Assembly (NCBI RefSeq): GCF_026339995.1
Contig: NZ_JAPEPT010000006.1
Span: 396,001-460,000, forward strand
Direction of reading: 5' to 3'
Length of the DNA: 64,000 nucleotides
DNA from: Streptomyces sp. NBC_01481
GTDB taxonomy: Bacteria; Actinomycetota; Actinomycetes; Streptomycetales; Streptomycetaceae
In this document: positions 22,711-31,971 of the stretch, one piece after another
Position numbering within the stretch: position 1 is the first letter of the stretch
Layout: each line of letters starts with the position of its first letter
Made by a program: the position numbers and the translations under genes
The notes under the pieces: generated by a model
Seen by the model: the letters and a program-made list of their open reading frames with translations, nothing else
Told to the model about the DNA's origin: nothing
The model's database searches: none

Positions 22711-23403
22711 TCAGCGATCGAGCTCGTGCGCGGCGGCGCGGTCGAGTGATACGAGTATCCATTCCTCGAAGTCCCGTTCGACCTTCGACGCGGCCTCGCG
22801 CCAGCGCTCCACGCGGTCGCCTGGCGCGCTGATCCGGGGCAGGCTGGCGCGTGCGGGCGTAGCCGCCAGATTGCCCTGACGGCTCTCCCGCAGATGAACC
22901 CTGAGCTGGTTCCTGGACCAGCCTTGCTGCTCAGCGCGGTCGAGCCACCCGTCCGCCTCCACAGCAGGCAGGGAGGCGACCTCGGCATGGTGGCCGAAGC
23001 TGAGGTTCTCACGCCGGCGCCAGAGTTCGAAGTGCCGAGCCACCCACGCGTAGTTGCGCAGCGTCTGGTAGTCGAGCCCGGCGGCCTGCACTCCGGTCTG
23101 GTAGCGGTCGGCGTACCTCTCCTGGCCGTACACCAGCCAGTCCCCCAGACACCAGGCGGAGGAGTCCGCGATCTGGAAGATGTGCAGTCCGGCCTTCTCC
23201 CACCGGTTGTACGACAGGGTGGCCGGGATCTTCAGGCCGACCCGGGTGGTCAGGATCCGCTCCTGGCCGCTGTTACTGCGGCGAACGGCCGCGTCGCCCG
23301 CCCTGCGACCGACTGGTAATTGGCTGTCACGCTGGTAGTCGTTGGTGAATCGCTTCACGAGCATTCCCCCGCATTTGACGCACTGACAATTCTCGTAGGT
23401 CAT
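22711..23403 (-). CDS. LmbU-like pathway-specific transcriptional regulator
   Basis: A 230-residue protein with the LmbU family pattern: WCLGDWLVYG, TLRNYAWVARHFELWRR, LSFGHHAEVA and WSRNQLRVHLRES. This is a helix-turn-helix regulator family found in lincomycin, novobiocin and related clusters, and reported for actinomycin. It probably controls the biosynthetic operon. The N-terminus is unusual: CxCxxC at residues 6-11, reminiscent of half a zinc ribbon. Codon 29 is TTA (23317-23319), implying translation depends on the bldA tRNA. The start is uncertain: ATG 23403 has a weak ribosome site, whereas GGGGGA lies 6 nt before an internal GTG (codon 16). The TTA is retained with any of these starts. 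Confidence 0.87.
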   Translation of the reverse strand: MTYENCQCVKCGGMLVKRFTNDYQRDSQLPVGRRAGDAAVRRSNSGQERILTTRVGLKIPATLSYNRWEKAGLHIFQIADSSAWCLGDWLVYGQERYADRYQTGVQAAGLDYQTLRNYAWVARHFELWRRRENLSFGHHAEVASLPAVEADGWLDRAEQQGWSRNQLRVHLRESRQGNLAATPARASLPRISAPGDRVERWREAASKVERDFEEWILVSLDRAAAHELDR

Positions 23404-23441
23404 CGGCGGCTGAGAGCCATGGAAGGTTCAAGCTGAAAGTA

Positions 23442-23471
23442 ACGGTAGATCACCGTTCGAGATGCAGTCAA
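23442..23471 (-). promoter_or_regulatory. Candidate promoter of the LmbU-like gene
   Basis: Read on the minus strand, TTGACT (23471-23466) and TACCGT (23447-23442) are separated by 18 nt and lie ~40 nt upstream of the ATG at 23403. The -35 is good and the -10 is weak. Confidence 0.3.
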
Positions 23472-23570
23472 CGATCATTTCTAGTCGGAGTGCGACCGGT
23501 TCTGACGTAAGTTGGTCACCGACTGACACAATTGTTCCGGAACCCCGCACAGCCCGCCCCGTCCGGCCTG

Positions 23571-24410
23571 TCAGAGCGTGGGCGAGGAAGCGCGAACCGG
23601 GCTGCCAGAGGTGGACCGCACGGCCGCGTCGATGCCGTCAAGGATCAGCTCCAATCCAGCCCGGAAGGCATTCTTGGCCTCGCGCTCCAAGTACGGTATG
23701 GCGTCATCGGCTTCCTCCTCGGCGGCTGCAGGAGTCGCCCGCGCCTCCAGTGCCGCCAGCGACGGGAAGCGCTCGGCGAAGTCCGGCACCACCTCCGCGA
23801 GCAGCGCGGATCGGACCGACCACCACTCGTCGTCGGACACCCCGGTCGCCGGCGCCGCCTGCCGGTGCTCAGCGGCGACCCGAGCCATGCCGCGGACGAA
23901 CTGGAACAGCACGGCGATGACACGACGGACCTTCAATGGCTCCAGGCCGATTCCGCCCAGGATCCGCACCACGGTCTCCAACTGCGCGTACTCTCCCGGC
24001 CCGAGCACCGGCCTGGCCTGGGAGACCTGCAGCACCCACGGATGCCGCAGGTAGAACGCCCACGTGCCCTCGGCCCAGGCGGCGATCGCCGGGCGCCACC
24101 CGGCGCCGGTGTCGTACTCGGTGGGCAGCTCGGCCAGCACCCGGTCGTGCATAAGGTCGACCAGTTCGCTCTTGCTCGGCACATAGGTGTAGAGCGCCAT
24201 GGCGGTCCGCCCGAGCCACGCCCCCACCGCCCGCATCGACAGGGCTGCCATCCCCTGCTCGTCGGCCACCGCGATGCCCGCAGCCACGATCGTGTCGACG
24301 TCGAGTCCAGGCTTGGGCCCGGGCACGGCTCTGACGCCCCCGGGATCGGCCACGCGCCAGAGCAGAGCCATCGAGCGGCGGGCATCGCCCTGTCCGGCAA
24401 AAACAACCAC
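23571..24410 (-). CDS. TetR-family repressor of the resistance/flavoprotein genes
   Basis: A 279-residue TetR regulator. The DNA-binding domain lies near residues 38-85 (IVAAGIAVADEQG, LSMRAVGAWLG, LYTYVPSKSELVDLM) and is followed by a TetR C-terminal ligand domain (GWRPAIAAWAEGTWAFYLRHPW). The longest start is GTG 24410; ATG 24371 (MALLW) is an alternative, and neither has a strong ribosome site. It diverges from the siderophore-interacting protein and exporter genes across a tandem operator-like repeat, so it probably represses those genes and itself, with actinomycin or an intermediate as ligand. That logic is inferred. Confidence 0.9.
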   Translation of the reverse strand: MVVFAGQGDARRSMALLWRVADPGGVRAVPGPKPGLDVDTIVAAGIAVADEQGMAALSMRAVGAWLGRTAMALYTYVPSKSELVDLMHDRVLAELPTEYDTGAGWRPAIAAWAEGTWAFYLRHPWVLQVSQARPVLGPGEYAQLETVVRILGGIGLEPLKVRRVIAVLFQFVRGMARVAAEHRQAAPATGVSDDEWWSVRSALLAEVVPDFAERFPSLAALEARATPAAAEEEADDAIPYLEREAKNAFRAGLELILDGIDAAVRSTSGSPVRASSPTL

Positions 24411-24417
24411 CTTGCAA

Positions 24418-24470
24418 CTCCTTACTGCATAAAGTAACCTCGCCGAGGCATCTCCTTACAGCGTAAGGAT
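24418..24470. promoter_or_regulatory. Tandem TetR operator-like repeats
   Basis: Two copies of CTCCTTACnGCrTAArG occur at 24418-24434 and 24452-24468, 34 bp apart. The second is a strong palindrome, TCCTTAC-AGC-GTAAGGA (24453-24469); the first is a degenerate version with mismatches in the right half. They lie in the divergent TetR/flavoprotein gene gap, right at the TetR start. Confidence 0.65.
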
Positions 24471-24525
24471 ATCAGGTGGACACGGGGTCCACCTCGGGAT
24501 GCCCGACGTTCTTGGAAGGTTTTCG

Positions 24526-25413
24526 ATGGCAGAGCTGCCTGTCTCATTCATCCAGGTCACCGACATCACACACCTCACACCGCGTATGGCCCGCGTGACA
24601 TTCGACGCCGACCAACTTGACGACCTCGTCGGGCAGGCGCCCGACCAGCAGGTCAAGCTCTGCTTTCCCCGGCCCGGTCAGCGCCTCCCCGTCCTGCCGG
24701 AGCCGGGCGAGGACGCGACGAGCTGGTACCAGGCATTTCTCGCCATTCCGGAAGACGAGCGCCCGTGGATGCGCAGCTTCACCATCCGCCGGCGCCAGCC
24801 GGGTACCAACACGATCGAGATCGACTTCGTCCTGCACGGGGAGACCGGCCCAGCCACCCGCTGGGCCGGCTCCGCCCAGGCCGGTGACCAGCTCGGCATG
24901 GTCGGACCGTCGGCGGTCTACTCCCGGCCGGTCTCGCTGACGGACTCGATCACGCACTCCGACTGGCTCTTCCTGGCCGGTGACGAGACCGCTCTGCCGG
25001 CCATCTGCACCCTGCTCGAGGCACTGCCCGAGGGAGCCCGTGCCGTGGCCTACGTCGAAGTCGCCGACGCCGCCGAGCGGCAGGACTTCGAGACCCGCGG
25101 CGACGTCACCGTCCACTGGCTGTACCGCGACGGACCTCAAGCCGGCCAGAGCGACGTCCTGATCCGCACTGTGCTCAAGGCCGAGTTCCTCCCCGGCCGC
25201 CCGTTCGCCTGGCTGGCAGGCGAGTCGGGCACCGTCCGGGCCCTCCGCCGCCACCTGGTCGACGACCGCGGGCTGGACAAGCGGTCGATCGACTTCAGCG
25301 GGTACTGGCGGCTCAAGCTGACCCAGGACGACGCCCCGACTGCGCAGGACATGGCCGAGGCTCAGGAGCGCCTCGCCGAGGCCCAGGCAGCCGCCGAGGT
25401 CGGCTCGGAATGA
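24526..25413 (+). CDS. Siderophore-interacting-protein family FAD reductase
   Basis: A 295-residue SIP-family flavoprotein. The FAD-binding segment RSFTIRR (near residue 85) is followed by the family's FVLHGETGPATRWA, GDETALPAI and AWLAGESG motifs and a C-terminal GYWRLK. The ATG at 24526 has GGAAGG 6 nt upstream and is preferred over an in-frame ATG nine codons earlier. Family members transfer electrons from NAD(P)H through FAD to ferric siderophores. No siderophore genes are nearby; here it is first in the TetR-controlled rightward unit. It might serve as reductase for the cluster's ferredoxin/P450 pair, which is speculative. Confidence 0.88.
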   Translation: MAELPVSFIQVTDITHLTPRMARVTFDADQLDDLVGQAPDQQVKLCFPRPGQRLPVLPEPGEDATSWYQAFLAIPEDERPWMRSFTIRRRQPGTNTIEIDFVLHGETGPATRWAGSAQAGDQLGMVGPSAVYSRPVSLTDSITHSDWLFLAGDETALPAICTLLEALPEGARAVAYVEVADAAERQDFETRGDVTVHWLYRDGPQAGQSDVLIRTVLKAEFLPGRPFAWLAGESGTVRALRRHLVDDRGLDKRSIDFSGYWRLKLTQDDAPTAQDMAEAQERLAEAQAAAEVGSE

Positions 25414-25417
25414 GCCG

Positions 25418-25454
25418 CGCGGAAGGGCCTGTCACTCGGCCGTGCCCTTCCGCG
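25418..25454 (+). terminator. Inverted repeat between flavoprotein and exporter genes
   Basis: Perfect 11-bp arms, CGCGGAAGGGC (25418-25428) and GCCCTTCCGCG (25444-25454), with a 15-nt loop, directly after the stop codon. No U-run follows. It may be a terminator or attenuator that separates expression of the exporter genes from the flavoprotein gene. Confidence 0.6.
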
Positions 25455-25491
25455 ACCTGACCGAACAGCGAGCACACGAGAGAAGGATCTC

Positions 25492-26475
25492 ATGATCACA
25501 GTGCGAGGTCTTGCCCGGCAGTTCGCCCTCCGGGGGCGAACCGTCGACGCTGTGAAGGGCATCGACTTCGATGTGGCGGCCGGGGAACTGGTCGGGTTCC
25601 TCGGCCCCAACGGGGCCGGCAAGACCACGACCCTGCGGATGCTGACCACCTTGCTGCGCCCCACCGGCGGAACGGGCACCGTGGCCGGCTGCGATCTGCT
25701 GACGGACCCGCAGGGAGTCCGGCGCAGGATCGGCTACGTGGCTCAGGGCGGTTCCACCTGGCCAGAGTCCAAGGTCGCGGAGGAGATCGAGCTGCAAGCC
25801 CGGCTCTACGGCCTGTCCCGGGCCGAGGCTCGGCGCCGCGGGGCGCTGCTGGCGGAGCGGCTCGACCTGGCCGGCCTGGACCAGCGCCCCTCCAAGACGC
25901 TCTCCGGCGGCCAGCGGCGCCGACTCGACATCGCGCTCGGGCTGGTGCACGAGCCGTCGCTGGTCTTCCTGGACGAGCCCACCACCGGACTGGACCCGCA
26001 GAGCCGCGCCAACCTGTGGGACCACGTCCGCCGGATGCGCGCCGAGCAGGGCATGACCGTCTTCCTCACCACCCACTACCTCGACGAGGCCGACACCCTG
26101 TGCGACCGGATCCTGGTGACGGACCACGGCACGATCGTCGCGGAGGGCACCCCGGACGAGCTCAAGGCCCACGTCGCCGGCGACGCGATCACCGTCGACG
26201 TCGGCGACCGGGCCACGGAGGCCGCCGAACTCGTCCACCGGCTGCCCGGCGTGCAGGAGGTCACCGTCGTCGCCGACACCGTGCGGTTCAGGGTCCCCCG
26301 TGGTGATGCGGCGCTGCCGGAGCTGCTGCGCACGCTCGACAGTCACCGGATCACCATGAGCTCGGTCAAGATCACCCGACCCACCCTCGACGACGTGTTC
26401 CTCAGCCTGACCGGGCGCTCCCTGCGCGACGGCGAGGCCGCGACCCCGGTCATGGAGGCCACCCATGCTGCGTGA
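25492..26475 (+). CDS. acmrA: ABC exporter ATP-binding protein (daunorubicin-resistance type)
   Basis: A 327-residue ATPase of the DrrA family. Walker A is GPNGAGKTT near residue 37, the signature is LSGGQRRRLD, Walker B is LVFLDEP, and the H-loop follows at LTTHY. The ~90-residue C-terminal extension (ITVDVGDRA to LTGRSLRDG) is typical of DrrA. GAGAAGGA precedes the ATG. It overlaps the permease gene by 11 bp, so the two form one exporter that should pump actinomycin out of the producer. Homologous genes are known resistance determinants in actinomycin clusters. Confidence 0.93.
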   Translation: MITVRGLARQFALRGRTVDAVKGIDFDVAAGELVGFLGPNGAGKTTTLRMLTTLLRPTGGTGTVAGCDLLTDPQGVRRRIGYVAQGGSTWPESKVAEEIELQARLYGLSRAEARRRGALLAERLDLAGLDQRPSKTLSGGQRRRLDIALGLVHEPSLVFLDEPTTGLDPQSRANLWDHVRRMRAEQGMTVFLTTHYLDEADTLCDRILVTDHGTIVAEGTPDELKAHVAGDAITVDVGDRATEAAELVHRLPGVQEVTVVADTVRFRVPRGDAALPELLRTLDSHRITMSSVKITRPTLDDVFLSLTGRSLRDGEAATPVMEATHAA

Positions 26476-27232
26476 CACCCGTCTGATCTTCCTGCGGGAC
26501 ATGAAGCTCTCGCTGCGCAATCCCACCTGGCTGATCATCGGGATCATGCAGCCGCTGCTGTACCTGTTCCTCTTCGGGCCGCTCATGGTGACGGTGGTCG
26601 ACCACACCCCCGGCTTCCCGTCCGACGACGCCTGGAAAGTGCTCACCCCGGCCCTCATCGTGCAGACGGCGCTGTTCAGCGGCTCCTTCGCCGGGGTCGG
26701 GCTGCTCACCGAATACCGGGTCGGCGTGGTCGACCGCTTCCGCGGGACCCCGGCCAGCCGGTCCGCCCTGCTGTTCGGCAAGGTCCTGGCCCAGGCCGTC
26801 CAGGCCACCGCGCAGTCGGTGCTGATCGTGCTCGTGACACTGCTCGTCTTCGACCTGGACGCGCCGCCGTCCGGGATGCTGCTGAGCCTCGCGATCGCCG
26901 CGGTACTGGCCATCACGCTGTCCTCGGGATCGTATGCGCTGGCCATGGTCCTCAAGAGCGAGGCCGCGTTCCCCTCGCTGATGAACGCCGTGCTCCTGCC
27001 GCTGCTCCTGCTGTCCGGCGTCCTGCTGCCGGTCACCGAGCAGATGGCCCCCGGCTGGCTCTACAACCTGGCCCGGATCAACCCGCTGACCCACGTGGTC
27101 GACGCCGAACGCGCGGCGTTCCGGGGGGACTGGAGCTCGACGGAGCTGCTGACCGGTTCCCTCGTCCTGTTGTGCATGTCTGCGTTGGCCCTGCTGTGGG
27201 GCACGCGGACGTTCCAGAAGGAAAACGCCTGA
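26465..27232 (+). CDS. acmrB: ABC-2 type exporter permease (DrrB-like)
   Basis: A 255-residue membrane protein with about six hydrophobic segments (for example LIIGIMQPLLYLFLF near residue 28 and SLMNAVLLPLLLLSGVLLPV near 172) and the ABC-2 family GPLMV and LPVTEQMAPGWLYNLARINPLTHVVDAER motifs. It starts inside the ATPase gene, so the pair is translationally coupled and makes the transmembrane half of the actinomycin exporter. Confidence 0.93.
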   Translation: MLRDTRLIFLRDMKLSLRNPTWLIIGIMQPLLYLFLFGPLMVTVVDHTPGFPSDDAWKVLTPALIVQTALFSGSFAGVGLLTEYRVGVVDRFRGTPASRSALLFGKVLAQAVQATAQSVLIVLVTLLVFDLDAPPSGMLLSLAIAAVLAITLSSGSYALAMVLKSEAAFPSLMNAVLLPLLLLSGVLLPVTEQMAPGWLYNLARINPLTHVVDAERAAFRGDWSSTELLTGSLVLLCMSALALLWGTRTFQKENA

Positions 27233-27261
27233 GGGCGACGTCCACCTGCCCGAAAGCGACC

Positions 27262-27280
27262 GGGGCTCCCCAGGAGCCCC
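27262..27280 (+). terminator. Short hairpin between permease and UvrA-like genes
   Basis: GGGGCTCC (27262-27269), a 3-nt loop and GGAGCCCC (27273-27280). No U-run. A weak attenuator or mRNA-processing element is possible; the downstream ribosome site AAGGAG begins ~13 nt later. Confidence 0.4.
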
Positions 27281-27304
27281 ACCCGTACCGCCCAAGGAGC
27301 ACAT

Positions 27305-29566
<2,262 letters not shown>

Positions 29567-30231
29567 ACACATCCGCGCGCGAAGGACACCGTCCCTGCGC
29601 CTCGGCAGCCGTGTCCGCCAAACAGCGTCCAACTCGGCTCTCCCCAGCCGCCCCGTTGGGGAGCAACTGGGGAGTTCCATCACCGCTCGGGGAGTCCCTG
29701 AGGAGTTCAAACCACCTAAGCAAGTAAGCTCGTGAAAAGCTCCGAAAGAAGAATCCCCGCAGGTCAGCCCCACATAGTCGACGGAAAGCCCCGGTCACTG
29801 ACCGAGCCCCAGGGCCTACATGACGTACGTGCCGAGATCGTCGGCCTCGACGATGCCGGGGAGCGAGCCGCCTTCACGCAAGGGCGTGACATAGCGGGTC
29901 GCTGTGACTTCGGAGAGCATTGCCCCACAGTACTTCGGGGCGGGTCGGGTGATCGCTCGGATTTTCGCTTGTCATGACCTGTGCGGACATGCCAACGATG
30001 CCCCATGGCCGAAGACACACAAGACCTCATGGACGCCCAGGCCGCTCTCGGGGGCCACCCACCTGGCCACTCAGGAGGACCAGGCCGCCAACCTGATGGT
30101 GCTCGAGACGGCCTTTCTGAAGAAATCCTTGAATTCCCCGAGTATCTGAACGTGCCGCGCCGCCCACTCGTACACCATCAAGAACCGGCCGTTGCGCGGG
30201 GCCGGACAGGGACCGTTGAGAGGGAGCCATC
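29567..30231. other. 665-bp gap at the cluster edge
   Basis: No confident intact gene is visible. The left part has irregular GGGGAG-rich sequence and lacks coding character in any frame; the right part (30005 onward) may hold a frameshifted remnant, described separately. No transposase, tRNA or convincing attachment site was recognised. Confidence 0.5.
30005..30220 (+). pseudogene. Possible frameshifted gene remnant
   Basis: Starting from ATG 30005, protein-like segments appear in sequence only if the frame is changed: MAEDTQDLMDAQAAL, then ATHLATQEDQAANLMVLET in a second frame, then EILEFPEYLNVP in the first, then YTIKNRPLRG in the third. Helix-like, non-arginine-rich text in alternating frames suggests a decayed small gene. 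I do not recognise the family, and high-GC DNA often produces plausible frames, so this is weak. Confidence 0.25.
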
Positions 30232-30687
30232 ATGACCGGATCGCAGGGTTCTGCGCGGAACATGACACGCCGTGCCGTCGTCGCCGCGGCGGGCGGGGCC
30301 GGTCTCGCCGTCGCGCTGACCGCGTGCGGCAGCTCGGACGACGGCAGTACGTCGGTGGCCGACAAGCCGACGGGCGGGGCGGACGGAGCGGGCGCCGGGG
30401 GCGGCGGCAAGGAGATCGCCAAGATCACGGACATTCCCGAGGGCGGGGGCAAGGTCATCGGCGATGTGGTCGTCACCCAGCCGAAGCCCGGAGAGTTCAA
30501 GGCGTTCTCGTCCAAGTGCACCCACGCGGGCTGCGCGGTGAAAGACATCTCGAACGGCACCATCAACTGCCCCTGTCACGGAAGCCAGTTCAGCGCGGAG
30601 GACGGCAGCGTCACCAAGGGGCCCGCCACCAAACCGCTGCCCGCGGCCTCGATCACCGTGGACGGCGGCTCGATCAAGATCGCGTAG
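30232..30687 (+). CDS. Secreted Rieske 2Fe-2S lipoprotein
   Basis: A 151-residue protein. The N-terminus has a twin arginine (TRRAVV, residues 12-17), a hydrophobic stretch and a lipobox LTAC with Cys32, so a Tat-exported lipoprotein is likely. A Gly/Ser-rich linker precedes a Rieske domain: C96-T-H98-A-G-C101 and C113-P-C115-H116. C96/H98/C113/H116 bind the cluster, and C101/C115 can form the disulfide of cytochrome bc-type Rieske proteins. The redox partner is unknown. Its 3' end overlaps the convergent isochorismatase-fold gene by 14 bp. Confidence 0.9.
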   Translation: MTGSQGSARNMTRRAVVAAAGGAGLAVALTACGSSDDGSTSVADKPTGGADGAGAGGGGKEIAKITDIPEGGGKVIGDVVVTQPKPGEFKAFSSKCTHAGCAVKDISNGTINCPCHGSQFSAEDGSVTKGPATKPLPAASITVDGGSIKIA

Positions 30688-31324
30688 CGCGCCGGGGCCG
30701 TTTCCAGCAGGACAGGACATCCTCGGTCGTGGTGATCGTGGCGACGAGCGCGAGCGTGTTGCGGACCATCGCGGGGATGTAGTCGGCGGGCACCCCCGCG
30801 ATGGCATCCTGCGGAACCACCGCCGTATAGCCGAGGTTGACCGCGTCGAAGACGGCGTTGGGGATGGCGATATTCGCCGAGACCCCGGTGACGACCAGCG
30901 TGCGGCAGCCGAGATTGCGCAGCAGTGCGTCGGCGTCCGTGCCCGCGATCGGTGACAGGCCGTGCAGCCGCCGTACGACGAGATCCTCCTCCGCCACCTC
31001 GATCGGAGGTGCGATACGGACGGCCGTCGTACCGGGGTGCTGCTGGACGGGCAGCCGGGCAGCCGCACGGAACAGCCGGGCGTTGTTGCCGGCGCCGCGC
31101 CCGTCGGGACGCCGCTCGGCGACCGCGTGGAGCACCTGCACGCCCGTCTCATGAGCCGCGGCGACCAGCCGGGCGACCCGGTGGAGCGCGCCGGACGACC
31201 TGGCCTGCTCGGCGAGTTCGGGCAGCGCGCTGTCCATGCCGACGACACCTTGCTGGCACTCGACGGTGAGCAGCACGGTGGTGGCCCGGTCGAGCTGGTC
31301 CGCGAGCTGTTCGATGGACGGCAC
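30674..31324 (-). CDS. Isochorismatase-fold protein lacking the usual catalytic residues
   Basis: A 216-residue cysteine-hydrolase-fold protein; GTG start with GGGGGAAG upstream. The fold is shown by LLTVECQQGVVG, LVVTGVSANIAIPNAVFDAVNLGY and VVPQDAIAGVP. The expected Asp-Lys-Cys triad is not preserved: Asp is Glu in TVECQ, the Lys region reads VVRRLHGLS, and the nucleophile Cys position lies in SANIAIP. It may be a binding protein or use different chemistry. Neighbours do not suggest a pathway. Confidence 0.8.
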   Translation of the reverse strand: MPSIEQLADQLDRATTVLLTVECQQGVVGMDSALPELAEQARSSGALHRVARLVAAAHETGVQVLHAVAERRPDGRGAGNNARLFRAAARLPVQQHPGTTAVRIAPPIEVAEEDLVVRRLHGLSPIAGTDADALLRNLGCRTLVVTGVSANIAIPNAVFDAVNLGYTAVVPQDAIAGVPADYIPAMVRNTLALVATITTTEDVLSCWKRPRRATRS

Positions 31325-31403
31325 GGCTTCCCCCTCATGCGGCTGGGACTGGGCGCGCGACAGTAACCGCCATTGCGCGAGGGCGGAAGAGCCCCCATGA
31401 TTT

Positions 31404-31418
31404 CTGACACACAGTCAG
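31404..31418. promoter_or_regulatory. Inverted repeat in divergent promoter region
   Basis: CTGAC-ACACA-GTCAG, 34 bp before the split-barrel gene start and 80 bp before the divergent gene. It could be an operator for either gene. Short, so uncertain. Confidence 0.3.
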
Positions 31419-31451
31419 TTACATGGGTCAGCTACGAGGGAGGGGCCGCGC

Positions 31452-31919
31452 ATGGCCGTCACACAGCGCCGGGGCCGTCGCATCATGATGACGCCCGGCG
31501 AGCTGGACGAGTTCCTGGCCGGGCAGCGCACCTGCCGGGTGGCCACCGTGTCCGCGGACGGCCGTCCGCATGTCAGTGCCCTGTGGTTCGCCTGGGACGG
31601 GAGCTCGCTGTGGTTGTACTCCCTCACCCGCAGCCGCCGCTGGACCGAACTGCGGGCCGATCCACGGATCGCGGTCGTGATCGACGACGGCGAGGAGTAC
31701 GGGGAGCTGCGCGGCGTCGAGCTTTCCGGTACGGCCGTCTTCGTCGGCGAGGAGCCGCGCACCGGTGAGCCGTGCCCCGAACTGGACGTACCGGAAAGCC
31801 TGTTCGCGCGGAAGAACTTCGGCCTCGACGAGATGCCGCACGACGGCAGGCATGCCTGGCTGCGGCTGACTCCCGACGCGATCGCGTCATGGGACTTCAG
31901 AAAGCTGTCGGACCTCTGA
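31452..31919 (+). CDS. Pyridoxamine 5'-phosphate oxidase-like split-barrel protein
   Basis: A 155-residue protein; ATG preceded by GGGAGGGG. TCRVATVSADGRPHVSALWFAWDG and LWLYSLTRSRRWTELRADPRIAVVID are typical of the PNPOx-like FMN- or F420-binding split barrel. Actinobacteria carry many paralogues, several F420-dependent; the cofactor and substrate here cannot be read. It is divergent from the isochorismatase-fold gene. Confidence 0.85.
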   Translation: MAVTQRRGRRIMMTPGELDEFLAGQRTCRVATVSADGRPHVSALWFAWDGSSLWLYSLTRSRRWTELRADPRIAVVIDDGEEYGELRGVELSGTAVFVGEEPRTGEPCPELDVPESLFARKNFGLDEMPHDGRHAWLRLTPDAIASWDFRKLSDL

Positions 31920-31971
31920 GCCGGTCGCGCCGCTCGGCCGGTCAGAGCTGCTGCCGGCCGTCGAGACGCTG

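Noticed and set aside
22674..23012. N-terminal extension of the ferredoxin frame
   Set aside because: It lies antisense-phase within the LmbU-like gene and has no ferredoxin-like or other conserved character; the ferredoxin starts at MQIRID.
24526..25413. Siderophore biosynthesis locus
   Set aside because: Only the SIP-family reductase is present; there are no NIS synthetases, catechol genes or siderophore receptors.
29567..30004. Insertion sequence or integrase remnant at the cluster edge
   Set aside because: No terminal inverted repeats, DDE-type text or tRNA fragment could be recognised.
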